From assembly GCA_046329555.1 (NCBI GenBank), contig JAXLUK010000001.1:1136217-1200216 (forward strand): DNA of 64,000 nt, written 5' to 3'. The position numbers and the translations under genes were made by a program. Below, in pieces: positions 1 through 7,704 of this stretch (the first letter of the stretch is position 1; each line of letters starts with the position of its first letter). This DNA comes from UBA1941 sp046329555 (lineage in GTDB: Bacteria > Bacteroidota > Bacteroidia > Chitinophagales > LD1). Below the pieces are notes generated by a model. It searched no databases and was not told where the DNA came from. It worked only from the letters and a program-made list of their open reading frames with translations.

Positions 1-416
1 CAATCTGTATTTCCTGATAACAATATCATTTCTGCCCGATGCTTTTTTTGTTGCAGAAACTGGCGCAATAAATCCGGCGCATTTTTTTTAATCAAAATTT
101 GCTGTTCAAAATCTGCGCCAGCGCTGTATCCCCAGTATTCATGCGAGTTTCGCGCATAACAATACACACAGCCATGCTCACAACCTTGATATGGATTCAG
201 GCTGTACGCCATGCCCAAATCCGGAGAATCAATGCGATTGACGATCGTTTTTGGATGAACTTCAATAAACTTCGTTTTCGGATTGTGATGAACCAATGCC
301 TCCCGTTCTTCCTGCGTGGCTAAATCATCCAGGTACATCAACCGCTCATGCTGCAGAAACCGATTGTGCGGATTAATTTGCGCCCCCCTTCCCCGGATAG
401 CCGATTTTTCCTTCAT
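1..416 (-). CDS. Radical SAM protein, PA0069/SPL-like family (5' part only)
   Basis: The first 138 residues of a minus-strand gene are visible; the rest lies beyond the left edge. The iron-sulfur motif of radical SAM enzymes is present as CX3CX2C at about Cys79, Cys83 and Cys86 (GCEHGCVYCYAR), preceded by SLNPYQ and followed by a conserved HEYWG stretch. The N-terminus KSAIRGRGAQINPHNRF is typical of the uncharacterised PA0069-type radical SAM proteins, which resemble spore photoproduct lyase in this region. The substrate is unknown. The ATG at 416 is chosen because it directly precedes the family-like N-terminus. The gene is last in a minus-strand run after pcm and a FadL-like gene, 47 bases downstream of the latter, and a perfect AT-rich palindrome lies 3 bases before its start. 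Family assignment is confident; function is not. Confidence 0.88.
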   Translation of the reverse strand, partial: MKEKSAIRGRGAQINPHNRFLQHERLMYLDDLATQEEREALVHHNPKTKFIEVHPKTIVNRIDSPDLGMAYSLNPYQGCEHGCVYCYARNSHEYWGYSAGADFEQQILIKKNAPDLLRQFLQQKKHRAEMILLSGNTD

Positions 417-419
417 CCT

Positions 420-444
420 ATAAAGCTAAAATATTTAGCTTTAT
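420..444. promoter_or_regulatory. Perfect AT-rich inverted repeat before the radical SAM start codon
   Basis: ATAAAGCTAAA and TTTAGCTTTAT form an 11-base perfect inverted repeat around a 3-base centre. It sits in the 47-base gap between the FadL-like stop and the radical SAM ATG and ends 3 bases before that ATG. On the transcript it would fold over the ribosome-binding region. It may be an operator, a translational control hairpin or a weak terminator; there is no long T-run. The repeat is seen directly; its function is inferred. Confidence 0.5.
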
Positions 445-463
445 GTTGCTAATTTTTTCAGCA

Positions 464-1951
464 TTACCAATCCAGCACCTTTTCATCGCTGCGTTCACTG
501 CTGCGGGTATTCCCTCTGAAATAATAAGTATAGCCAATCACCAATCCAATGTTATTCACATAGGTTTTCATGCCTTCAGTTGGTGTGCCGCGCAGCCATA
601 AATCCTGTTGTGGCGACACAAAATTGGTGACGCCGTGGCGGTCAGCAGCCAATCCAAAAGCATAAGTGAAGCCGATGGAAATATCATTCGAACCGCGGTT
701 GTAGGCAGCACCTAAAGCAAAATGCATCAGATGCCAGTAACTGGGTTGTAACGAATTCAATCCCGATGAAACGGGGAAAAAATTCATCCGGTTATTGAAA
801 TCCGTATGAAAGCCGGTAAGCAACTTGATCTTATTTCTAATGCGATAAGTAAAGCCCAGCGCAACATTAAAAACCGGACGGGTTCCTGATCGGATTAACA
901 TGAAATTTTTCACGGGTTGTCCGCCATAAGCATCTACAGGTCGCACTGCGGCCACATCAGCGCCGCGTACTACATCATAACTGGGAATACCTAAAAAATA
1001 TTCTGCAGAAAAATCAACCTTCAGGTCATTGAAATTGTACGTAGCGCCTAACGCAAAGCTGGGAACTGTTTTATACTGTGCCTTTAAATTTTTCTGTTCA
1101 TCAGAAACCAAAAAGGAAGGATACCGGAAGATGGCATGCGTATCAGTAGCATAGATATTCAGATTGTAACCTTCAATGGTGCGAAACAAACTGCCTCGTC
1201 CCCAGATGGTAGCCGAAGGAAGGGTAACGGCTAATCCTACCCGAACCCGCTTAAAATCTAAACCAATTCCCAGTTTAAAAACCGCGCTCACATGGTCAAG
1301 ACGAAATGAAGTGATATCGTTGGATGCTGCGGTGTAGGGCGTAATCTTACTGGTATCTACCTGCAAGGCATCTGCATTCGTTTCTAATGCTGTTCTGTAT
1401 TCCAAATTGAGATAACTACCAAACATCGAACCACCAACTGAAACCACATCGTTGATGCGATAACCAAAACCAAGACCGAACCACGTCTCTATCGCATTCA
1501 TATCGTATTCCAGTCGTGCTTTGTACAGCTCATCTCCTGGCGCGCCAGGAATAACATCGTAGCGTGTTTCGTGAGAAATGTTGTAGCGCACACTGGAGCG
1601 ATTGCGGATAAAGGTGCCATAATAGATTTTCAACTTCGGAACCTTCTTCACTACAAAAGAACCTCCAATAAATTGCGGATAGAACAATATTCTTGTAGAA
1701 CGCGCATCCAATCCCGAACCAGCCACATTTCTCAGATTCACCATGTTTAGTTCATACAAGTTCGCACTGACACTAATTTTGGGATTTTCAATAAACCCCA
1801 TCAAACCGGGATTGTAATACATGGCGGTATTATCCCGGCAACTGGCAATAACAGCACCGCCCGTAAGAGTGGCCGTTGCGCCAAACTGCTGCGCCCAATA
1901 ATGATTCTGGGCTTGCAGCGGCACACAAAAAACAAGAAGCAACAAGCGCAT
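464..1951 (-). CDS. FadL/OmpP1-like outer-membrane beta-barrel protein
   Basis: About 495 residues with a signal peptide (MRLLLLVFCVPLQAQ). The mature N-terminus carries the FadL-family pattern: WAQQFGATATLTGGAVIA, then DNTAMYYNPGLMGF, resembling the 'A..NP.g' plug and hatch region. The rest is alternating aromatic beta-strands with many GxxY/F strand ends, as expected for a roughly 14-strand barrel. FadL-type proteins move hydrophobic molecules across the outer membrane; the substrate here cannot be read. An in-frame TTG at 1996 extends the frame, but ATG 1951 starts the signal peptide. The gene lies 49 bases after pcm and 47 bases before the radical SAM gene. The C-terminus has a charged tail (RSSERSDEKVLDW) after the last likely strand, which is unusual because such barrels normally end on an aromatic residue of that strand. 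Confidence 0.75.
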   Translation of the reverse strand: MRLLLLVFCVPLQAQNHYWAQQFGATATLTGGAVIASCRDNTAMYYNPGLMGFIENPKISVSANLYELNMVNLRNVAGSGLDARSTRILFYPQFIGGSFVVKKVPKLKIYYGTFIRNRSSVRYNISHETRYDVIPGAPGDELYKARLEYDMNAIETWFGLGFGYRINDVVSVGGSMFGSYLNLEYRTALETNADALQVDTSKITPYTAASNDITSFRLDHVSAVFKLGIGLDFKRVRVGLAVTLPSATIWGRGSLFRTIEGYNLNIYATDTHAIFRYPSFLVSDEQKNLKAQYKTVPSFALGATYNFNDLKVDFSAEYFLGIPSYDVVRGADVAAVRPVDAYGGQPVKNFMLIRSGTRPVFNVALGFTYRIRNKIKLLTGFHTDFNNRMNFFPVSSGLNSLQPSYWHLMHFALGAAYNRGSNDISIGFTYAFGLAADRHGVTNFVSPQQDLWLRGTPTEGMKTYVNNIGLVIGYTYYFRGNTRSSERSDEKVLDW

Positions 1952-2000
1952 CGCCGCTTGGCAATGCCTCAACTTAATATGTGAACGCAGTGGCAAAAAG

Positions 2001-2693
2001 TTAAAATACCTTTCCTTTCAGCATGGGCACAAAGGCTGCTTCCGAAAACACTTCTTCTGCAAACGAACGGTCATCAGTTCTCGTAAGCCGCAACATTTGC
2101 GTTTTATCACCCCGCTGTAATGGAATCACCATTTGCCCGCCCAGCATGAGCTGCGCCAATAACTTTTGGGGCAACTCCGGCGCTGCAGCGGTAATAATAA
2201 TTTTATCGAATGGGGCGAAAGTTGGCAATCCTTCAAAGCCATCGCCAAAAATCATCTTCACCCCTTGATAACCTAGTGCATCCAATAATTCACGTGTGCG
2301 CTTGTACAACTTCCGTTGGCGTTCAATAGAAAAAACCTTAACCCCCATCTCGGCAAGCACAGCAGCCTGATAACCGCTACCCGTGCCAATTTCCAGCACC
2401 TTATCACCTGGCGCTAATTCCAGTAATTCGGTTTGAAAAGCTACAGTAAATGGCTGCGAGATAGTTTGCCCTTCACCAATAGGAAAGGCGATATCCTCAT
2501 ACGCCTTAACATCAAAAATAGAATCTGCCCCAAGAAACAAATGCCGTGGAATTTTCCCAATCGCTTCCAACACCCGCACATCAGAAATACCGCGACCCCT
2601 GAGCAGCTTCACCAAATCCTTACGCAGCCCTTTATGCCGGTAAGTATCTTCTAGCCTTATTTTTTCAGCACCCTTCAAATCGTCGGTACGCAT
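2001..2693 (-). CDS. pcm: Protein-L-isoaspartate O-methyltransferase
   Basis: 230 residues, the usual length for bacterial PCMT. It methylates isoaspartyl residues in age-damaged proteins using S-adenosylmethionine and acts in the cytoplasm. The SAM-binding motif I is EIGTGSGYQAAVL at about residues 101-113. The family signature GQTISQPFTVAF is at 75-86, and the post-motif strand (IIITAAAPELP, then GGQMVIPLQ) is intact. ATG 2693 lies close to the divergent 2835 gene, leaving about 140 bases of shared upstream region. It is first in the run pcm, FadL-like, radical SAM. No missing catalytic segment was seen. Confidence 0.95.
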   Translation of the reverse strand: MRTDDLKGAEKIRLEDTYRHKGLRKDLVKLLRGRGISDVRVLEAIGKIPRHLFLGADSIFDVKAYEDIAFPIGEGQTISQPFTVAFQTELLELAPGDKVLEIGTGSGYQAAVLAEMGVKVFSIERQRKLYKRTRELLDALGYQGVKMIFGDGFEGLPTFAPFDKIIITAAAPELPQKLLAQLMLGGQMVIPLQRGDKTQMLRLTRTDDRSFAEEVFSEAAFVPMLKGKVF

Positions 2694-2715
2694 GCTTCAA
2701 ATATCGCTTTTCCCC

Positions 2716-2737
2716 ATTGCATCTAACCTGATGCAAT
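2716..2737. promoter_or_regulatory. Inverted repeat in the divergent pcm / 2835 intergenic region
   Basis: ATTGCATC, six bases, GATGCAAT: a perfect 8-base inverted repeat between two divergent genes. There is no T-run on either side, so it is not an intrinsic terminator. A second weaker pair (GCATG at 2755-2759 and CATGC at 2773-2777) lies nearby. It is a possible operator for one or both genes. The repeat is seen directly; the role is inferred. Confidence 0.35.
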
Positions 2738-2834
2738 TCACATTGCAGCCGAGGGCATGTTTTTTTTCTAGACATGCAACGATTACCCATTATTCCATTT
2801 CTAATTCCGTATCTTTCCTACGAAATCCCTTGTA

Positions 2835-5800
2835 ATGAAACAGTTTTTATGCGCTGCAGCCTTGTTTACTACACTTACTTGTACAGCACAACTTTCATTC
2901 GACACCAGCGCTACCGCCCTGCAACTGGCGCGCTATCTGGCCGGTTCAGGAATTTTAGTCCGGAATGCCGTTCTGCGTTGCGACAGTAATGCCCACGCTA
3001 AATTTAACGGAGGCGCCGGGGTGGGTTTGGGTATTCAGGATGGCGTGGTCTTGTCTTCCGGGCATGTGCTCGATATCAATATCCCTGCCGATGGAAACGG
3101 CAATATCAACAGCCAGCCTGTTTCATCGTTTACCAGCGATACGCTGTTTGCAGATCCCAATTTATCGGCAGCGGCAAATAATGATGTTTTCGATGCCTGC
3201 ATATTGGAATTTGATATGGATGTGGATGGCGACTCCCTCAAATTTAATTATGTGTTTGGCTCTGAAGAATACCCTGAATATGTATGCGCCACAGTAAACG
3301 ATATTTTCGCGTTTTTCTTAAGCGGTCCGCGACCCGGTGGCGGCAATTACAACAATGTCAATATTGCCAAAATTCCGGGTACCAACCTTCCGGTTTCTAT
3401 TAATTCATTAAATCCGGGCGTGCCCGGAACCAGCGCTGCCGGCACTTGTAACGGGCCCGGCGAGTCGCTGGCCTATAGCTCATTATACATAGATAATTCG
3501 GGTAACAATGATCTGGCCTACGATGGGATAACCAAAAAACTGCGCGCTATAGCACCTACCATTCCCTGTACAACATATCACCTCAAAATTGCAGTGGGCG
3601 ATGTAGGCGATCATGTTTTTGACTCAGGTGTTTTTCTGGAAGCAGGCTCTATCAGCAGTACCAACCTTACGCTTACCGCCGGGATTGATAACACCTATGG
3701 GTTTGTGAACGCCGTGGAAGGATGCAATCGCAGTGGATTTTCCATCAAACTGGAACGACCGCTCACTAAAGATTTCACGGTTCATTACGTGATTGCCGGA
3801 ACAGCAACCTTCGCCACCGACTTTACAGCAGTGCCTGATTCCATAACGATATCTGCTGGCGACACCACCGGCTCCATCGTCATTCAACCGCTGGTTGACA
3901 ACCTCACAGAACCAAACGAATCAGTTATTATTTACCTGTTGAGCTCCTGCTCAGGAACGCCGTACGATAGTTCCATTATCTACATTCAGGATTCCGTAAT
4001 AGCTGTGGCTGTTTCGCCAGACGACACCATCTGCCGCGGTGAAAGCACAGTACTGGTAGCACAGGGCGCTAACCGTTTTACCTGGTCGCCCTTCATCGCA
4101 TTGTCTAACGACACCTTGCCGCAAATTACCGCATCACCCCTTAGTACCACCAAATACTACGTACGCGCCGACGTTGGCCTTTGCTACGATATCGATTCCG
4201 TTACCATAACCGTAACCGATGCCCTTTTCGCCATAGATGCTGGCCCCAATGACACCATCTGCCTCAATGAAGCGAAAAACATCAACCTGCAGATTACGGG
4301 CAATCAACAACCTTATCAAATTTTATGGACGGGCATTGGCCTGAATGATACCACCTCCGCCGCTGTGGTTGCTCAACCTCGTGTTTCTACAACTTATCAA
4401 GTTACCGTCATCGGCCAGAACCATTGCGTACTGCGCGATTCCATTAGATTGGTGATAAACGGAGAAGGCCCCGTTGTAACCATCACCGCCGATAAAAATC
4501 AAGTGTGCTTTGGCGATAGCATTCATTTGCAAGCACAAATTTTCCCGTTTTCATGCGGACTTGCACCAAACGATTGTTCAGGATTAATTACACAATCGCA
4601 AGTTGGCGATAGTACCATCACCTTCGGTTATTCGCCTTTCTCTTCTTCGTATAATGGCGAACGCATCCAATTGCTATTCCGCGCCAATGAATTACTGGCT
4701 GCAGGCGTAGTAGCCGGTACAATTACTGACGTCAGCTTTGATGTAGTAACCAATGGCAGCCAGGGCGCTAACTACAACGGCTTTACCATGAAGATGGGCT
4801 GTACCGATGTGGATGAACTAAAAAACACCTTCCTCACTGGCCTAACAGAGGTTACCACCCCAGCGCCCTATAATGTTTTGGGTACCGGTATTTTCCCGGT
4901 AACACTCAACCACCAATATAACTGGGATGGTCATTCTAATCTCGTCATTGAAATGTGCTGGGATAACGGTAACACATCAACTGCAACCAACGACCGCGTA
5001 AACAGCACGCCTACTTCCTATAACTCCGTGCTCATGGATGAAAAATTCAGCGCTACCGGACAAGGTTGTAATCTCAATTTTCCTTTTGCAGATAATTACC
5101 GGCCAAATGTGATTTTTACGTATTGCGCTGCGCCGCCTAAAACCTATCAAACGGCGTGGTCGCCACTCGATGGCATCGCTCAACCCGATTCTATACATAC
5201 CGCTGTCATCCTAACACACAATCAAACCTACCTGCTCAATGTTTCCGACAGCCTGTGCACCGGTACTGGCCAAATTTATCTGGAAGAAAGTCGATTCCAT
5301 GTAGAGGCAGTTACAGATACCACCATCTGCGCTGGTAATTCGGTGCAACTCCAGGCACTGCTCACCGGCGATGCTCCGGTAGTGCCGGTTTCCTGCGGAA
5401 CAACCTCAATCACCTGTAGCAGCGATCCAGTAAAACTCACCGTCGATTCCGGCAGCAACTCCTTATTCTTTAACCCTTTCGAAACATTTGCAGAAGATAG
5501 TCGCTCGCAACTGCTCTACCTGCAGTCAGAATTAGTAGCCGCAGGAATGCAAGCGGGAAAAATATCATCAGTCGGCTTCAAAGCTGTAGTCCAATCACCG
5601 CCTTCCATCAATTACCATAATGTACATGTGAAAATAGCCTGCACCGCGGCAACCGTATTAGACGAAACCGTGGGTTGGCTGCCTGCCCAATTAGTGGCCA
5701 CTTACGATAGCGTAGTGATTAAAAATGGCTGGAACGATTTTCAATTTCAAACACCATACAACTGGAATGGAAGCAGCAACCTGGTAGTGGAAATTTGCTG

Positions 5801-6671
5801 GGATAATACCGATGGCCAAATGGTAGATGGCGATGTTTCTTTACAAGGAACATTCACGCCCAATGCCGGAACATTAGTGGCCCAAACCTCGCAGGCCAGC
5901 GGCTGCTCGCTAAATGCCAATATCGGATTTGCTTCAACCGGAAAACCCATGGCGCGGTTCAACATTTGCCGGCCACCGCTGGCTCCTGCGCACTATGTAT
6001 GGACGCCTTCCAACTCGCTTTCCGCAGATACAATTTACGATCCTTTAGCCCAACCTCCTGCCACGCAAGTGTATACCGTTGCCGCTACCTTCAGCGATGG
6101 CTGCACTAAGAAAGACTCCGTTACAGTTACCGTAGCACCAGCTTTCTCCGCTACCGTTCCTTTCCGCGATACCACCATCACCCTCGGCGATTCCGCTGTT
6201 TTATACGTCAACACTTCTTCTTCCGGTAATTGGCACTATCAATGGACACCAGGCACCTTCCTCAACTCCGATACCAATGCCGCCGTGGTTTGCCGCCCTA
6301 CCGATTCCCTTTTATACCGTATTCTGGTATCAAACGGTTACTGCTCTTCCGGCGATTCCATCCGCGTTCGCATCCGCACTATTGAACGCGATACCTACGA
6401 CCTGGTGATGCCCAATGCCTTCACGCCAAACGGCGATGGAAAGAACGACTACTTCTTCCCTGTTTTCAAAAACGGAAAAACAGCGTCCATCAAGGCGTTT
6501 AGAATTTATAACCGTTGGGGAGAAGAAGTGTTCAGCAGCACCTCGCAGCCTTGGGATGGCCGCATCAATGGGGCGCCTCAACCCGATGGCATTTACACTT
6601 ACTTCCTGTCGGTAGAGCGAACAACAGGCGTCATCGAAAATAGTGCCGGACAACTGACGCTTCTCCGATAG
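2835..6671 (+). CDS. Giant secreted protein with choice-of-anchor L, Calx-beta and type B T9SS sorting domain
   Basis: 1278 residues, exported. Order: signal peptide (1-18); a choice-of-anchor L-like domain at about 16-275 (DGVVLSSGHV, then FVFGSEEYPEYV-like FGSEEYPEYVCATVNDIF); a Calx-beta-like domain at about 289-384 (TDFTAVPDSITISAGDTTGS, then DNLTEPNESVII). After that come Ig/PKD-like repeats with recurring DTIC...G motifs and two copies of a Cys-bounded module of about 190 residues (about 573-764 and 853-1045, each with YNW(D/N)G.SNLV.E.CWDN). The gliding-motility-associated C-terminal domain spans about 1189-1278 (MPNAFTPNGDGKNDYF, RIYNRWGEEVF). That last domain marks type B T9SS cargo. 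The protein is likely a cell-surface adhesin or cell-matrix protein; the ligand is unknown. A TPR gene follows after 18 bases. Confidence 0.9.
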   Translation: MKQFLCAAALFTTLTCTAQLSFDTSATALQLARYLAGSGILVRNAVLRCDSNAHAKFNGGAGVGLGIQDGVVLSSGHVLDINIPADGNGNINSQPVSSFTSDTLFADPNLSAAANNDVFDACILEFDMDVDGDSLKFNYVFGSEEYPEYVCATVNDIFAFFLSGPRPGGGNYNNVNIAKIPGTNLPVSINSLNPGVPGTSAAGTCNGPGESLAYSSLYIDNSGNNDLAYDGITKKLRAIAPTIPCTTYHLKIAVGDVGDHVFDSGVFLEAGSISSTNLTLTAGIDNTYGFVNAVEGCNRSGFSIKLERPLTKDFTVHYVIAGTATFATDFTAVPDSITISAGDTTGSIVIQPLVDNLTEPNESVIIYLLSSCSGTPYDSSIIYIQDSVIAVAVSPDDTICRGESTVLVAQGANRFTWSPFIALSNDTLPQITASPLSTTKYYVRADVGLCYDIDSVTITVTDALFAIDAGPNDTICLNEAKNINLQITGNQQPYQILWTGIGLNDTTSAAVVAQPRVSTTYQVTVIGQNHCVLRDSIRLVINGEGPVVTITADKNQVCFGDSIHLQAQIFPFSCGLAPNDCSGLITQSQVGDSTITFGYSPFSSSYNGERIQLLFRANELLAAGVVAGTITDVSFDVVTNGSQGANYNGFTMKMGCTDVDELKNTFLTGLTEVTTPAPYNVLGTGIFPVTLNHQYNWDGHSNLVIEMCWDNGNTSTATNDRVNSTPTSYNSVLMDEKFSATGQGCNLNFPFADNYRPNVIFTYCAAPPKTYQTAWSPLDGIAQPDSIHTAVILTHNQTYLLNVSDSLCTGTGQIYLEESRFHVEAVTDTTICAGNSVQLQALLTGDAPVVPVSCGTTSITCSSDPVKLTVDSGSNSLFFNPFETFAEDSRSQLLYLQSELVAAGMQAGKISSVGFKAVVQSPPSINYHNVHVKIACTAATVLDETVGWLPAQLVATYDSVVIKNGWNDFQFQTPYNWNGSSNLVVEICWDNTDGQMVDGDVSLQGTFTPNAGTLVAQTSQASGCSLNANIGFASTGKPMARFNICRPPLAPAHYVWTPSNSLSADTIYDPLAQPPATQVYTVAATFSDGCTKKDSVTVTVAPAFSATVPFRDTTITLGDSAVLYVNTSSSGNWHYQWTPGTFLNSDTNAAVVCRPTDSLLYRILVSNGYCSSGDSIRVRIRTIERDTYDLVMPNAFTPNGDGKNDYFFPVFKNGKTASIKAFRIYNRWGEEVFSSTSQPWDGRINGAPQPDGIYTYFLSVERTTGVIENSAGQLTLLR

Positions 6672-6689
6672 TTGTTTATTTTTATTGCA

Positions 6690-7400
6690 ATGAATCACCG
6701 CATACTGCTATTCTGGATGGTGCTATCACTTCAGGTGAGCGCACAAAGTGAAAAAGCGTTTGATGCTTACGCACTGGGGCTGCGCGCCTACTACGCCGGC
6801 AATTACGATGATGCGCTGAAGAATTATAACGATGCCTTGCAGATAAAACCCACACACACCGGATTTCTTTACAACAGAGGTTTGTGTTACGTAAAGATGG
6901 GCAATCAGAATATGGCGCGTTTCGATTTTCGGAAAATTGTCAGCATCGACTCTAATTACGTAGAAGCCTGGAATCAATTGGCCTTACTGGCTGCCGCAGA
7001 AAAAAAATACGACGACGCCCTGGAAATGGTCAACCACGCCCTGCGGGTAGCGCCTAATAATATCAACGCACTTACTGAGGCCGGACTTTTATATTACTAC
7101 CAACGAAAAAATGAGTACGCCTTGCAGGCTTATACACACGCCATTGAAGTTTCGCCAGAAGATGATCAGTTGTACTACAAGCGCGGTCTGGTTTACATGA
7201 ATCAGGAAAATTTTCTGGCGGCCATCAAAGATTTTTCCAAAGCCTATGAGATGGATCAAACCAATACGCTGGCGCAGGAACAGCGCGCTACCTGTTATTG
7301 GAAAGCAAACAACTTAACAGTGGCTTGCCGCGAATGGAATGAACTGCTGAAGAAAGGCGTCCAGCGCGTTCAAAGTAACATCGCCAGTTATTGCCAATAA
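6690..7400 (+). CDS. Exported tetratricopeptide-repeat protein
   Basis: 236 residues with a signal peptide (MNHRILLFWMVLSLQVSAQ) followed by five or six TPR units from about residue 25 to 215. Repeating A..y..g.y..Al..y..al...P patterns are easy to see (NYDDALKNYNDALQIKP, KYDDALEMVNHALRVAP, NEYALQAYTHAIEVSP). The C-terminus ACREWNELLKKGVQ resembles a common ending of periplasmic Bacteroidota TPR proteins. ATG 6690 is preferred over the in-frame TTG at 6672 because it begins the signal peptide. It lies 18 bases after the type B giant and is probably co-transcribed, suggesting a periplasmic helper or scaffold for it; that link is inference. Confidence 0.85.
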   Translation: MNHRILLFWMVLSLQVSAQSEKAFDAYALGLRAYYAGNYDDALKNYNDALQIKPTHTGFLYNRGLCYVKMGNQNMARFDFRKIVSIDSNYVEAWNQLALLAAAEKKYDDALEMVNHALRVAPNNINALTEAGLLYYYQRKNEYALQAYTHAIEVSPEDDQLYYKRGLVYMNQENFLAAIKDFSKAYEMDQTNTLAQEQRATCYWKANNLTVACREWNELLKKGVQRVQSNIASYCQ

Positions 7401-7440
7401 GCAAAAACAACTGTCACGAAACTTGAATAATAATCATGGC

Positions 7441-7602
7441 GTTCCCCCGCGCAGGTCAATAGCGCCATGCGCTGAAACCTAATGCTGGCGCGGGGTCGCG
7501 TGCTTTCGGGGTTCGCCCGCTAACGCGTGCTCCCGTGCTTCACTTCGTTACGCACCTCGCCCGCCGCGGGCGGGCTCGCCCTGTCGCCCGCTAACGCGTA
7601 CC
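7441..7602. repeat. GC-rich structured intergenic element with a 16-base direct repeat
   Basis: The 304-base gap between the TPR gene and mutL holds no convincing gene. Within it, TCGCCCGCTAACGCGT occurs twice (7513-7528 and 7584-7599). A 7-base GC hairpin GCCCGCC-GCG-GGCGGGC lies between them at 7559-7575, and CCCCGCGC at 7445-7452 pairs with GCGCGGGG at 7488-7495. Base composition is far more GC-rich than the surroundings. It resembles a REP-type intergenic repeat. It lies between converging genes, so it could also act in 3'-end formation. The remaining about 100 bases up to mutL show nothing recognisable. Confidence 0.55.
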
Positions 7603-7704
7603 AACCGCACCTGAACATCCGCTTCAATAAAAATGTGGCTGCAACGAGTGATTTCAATGATAGAGCACTTGCTGTAATCAACTCCATGCAATGACATCAA
7701 AAAA

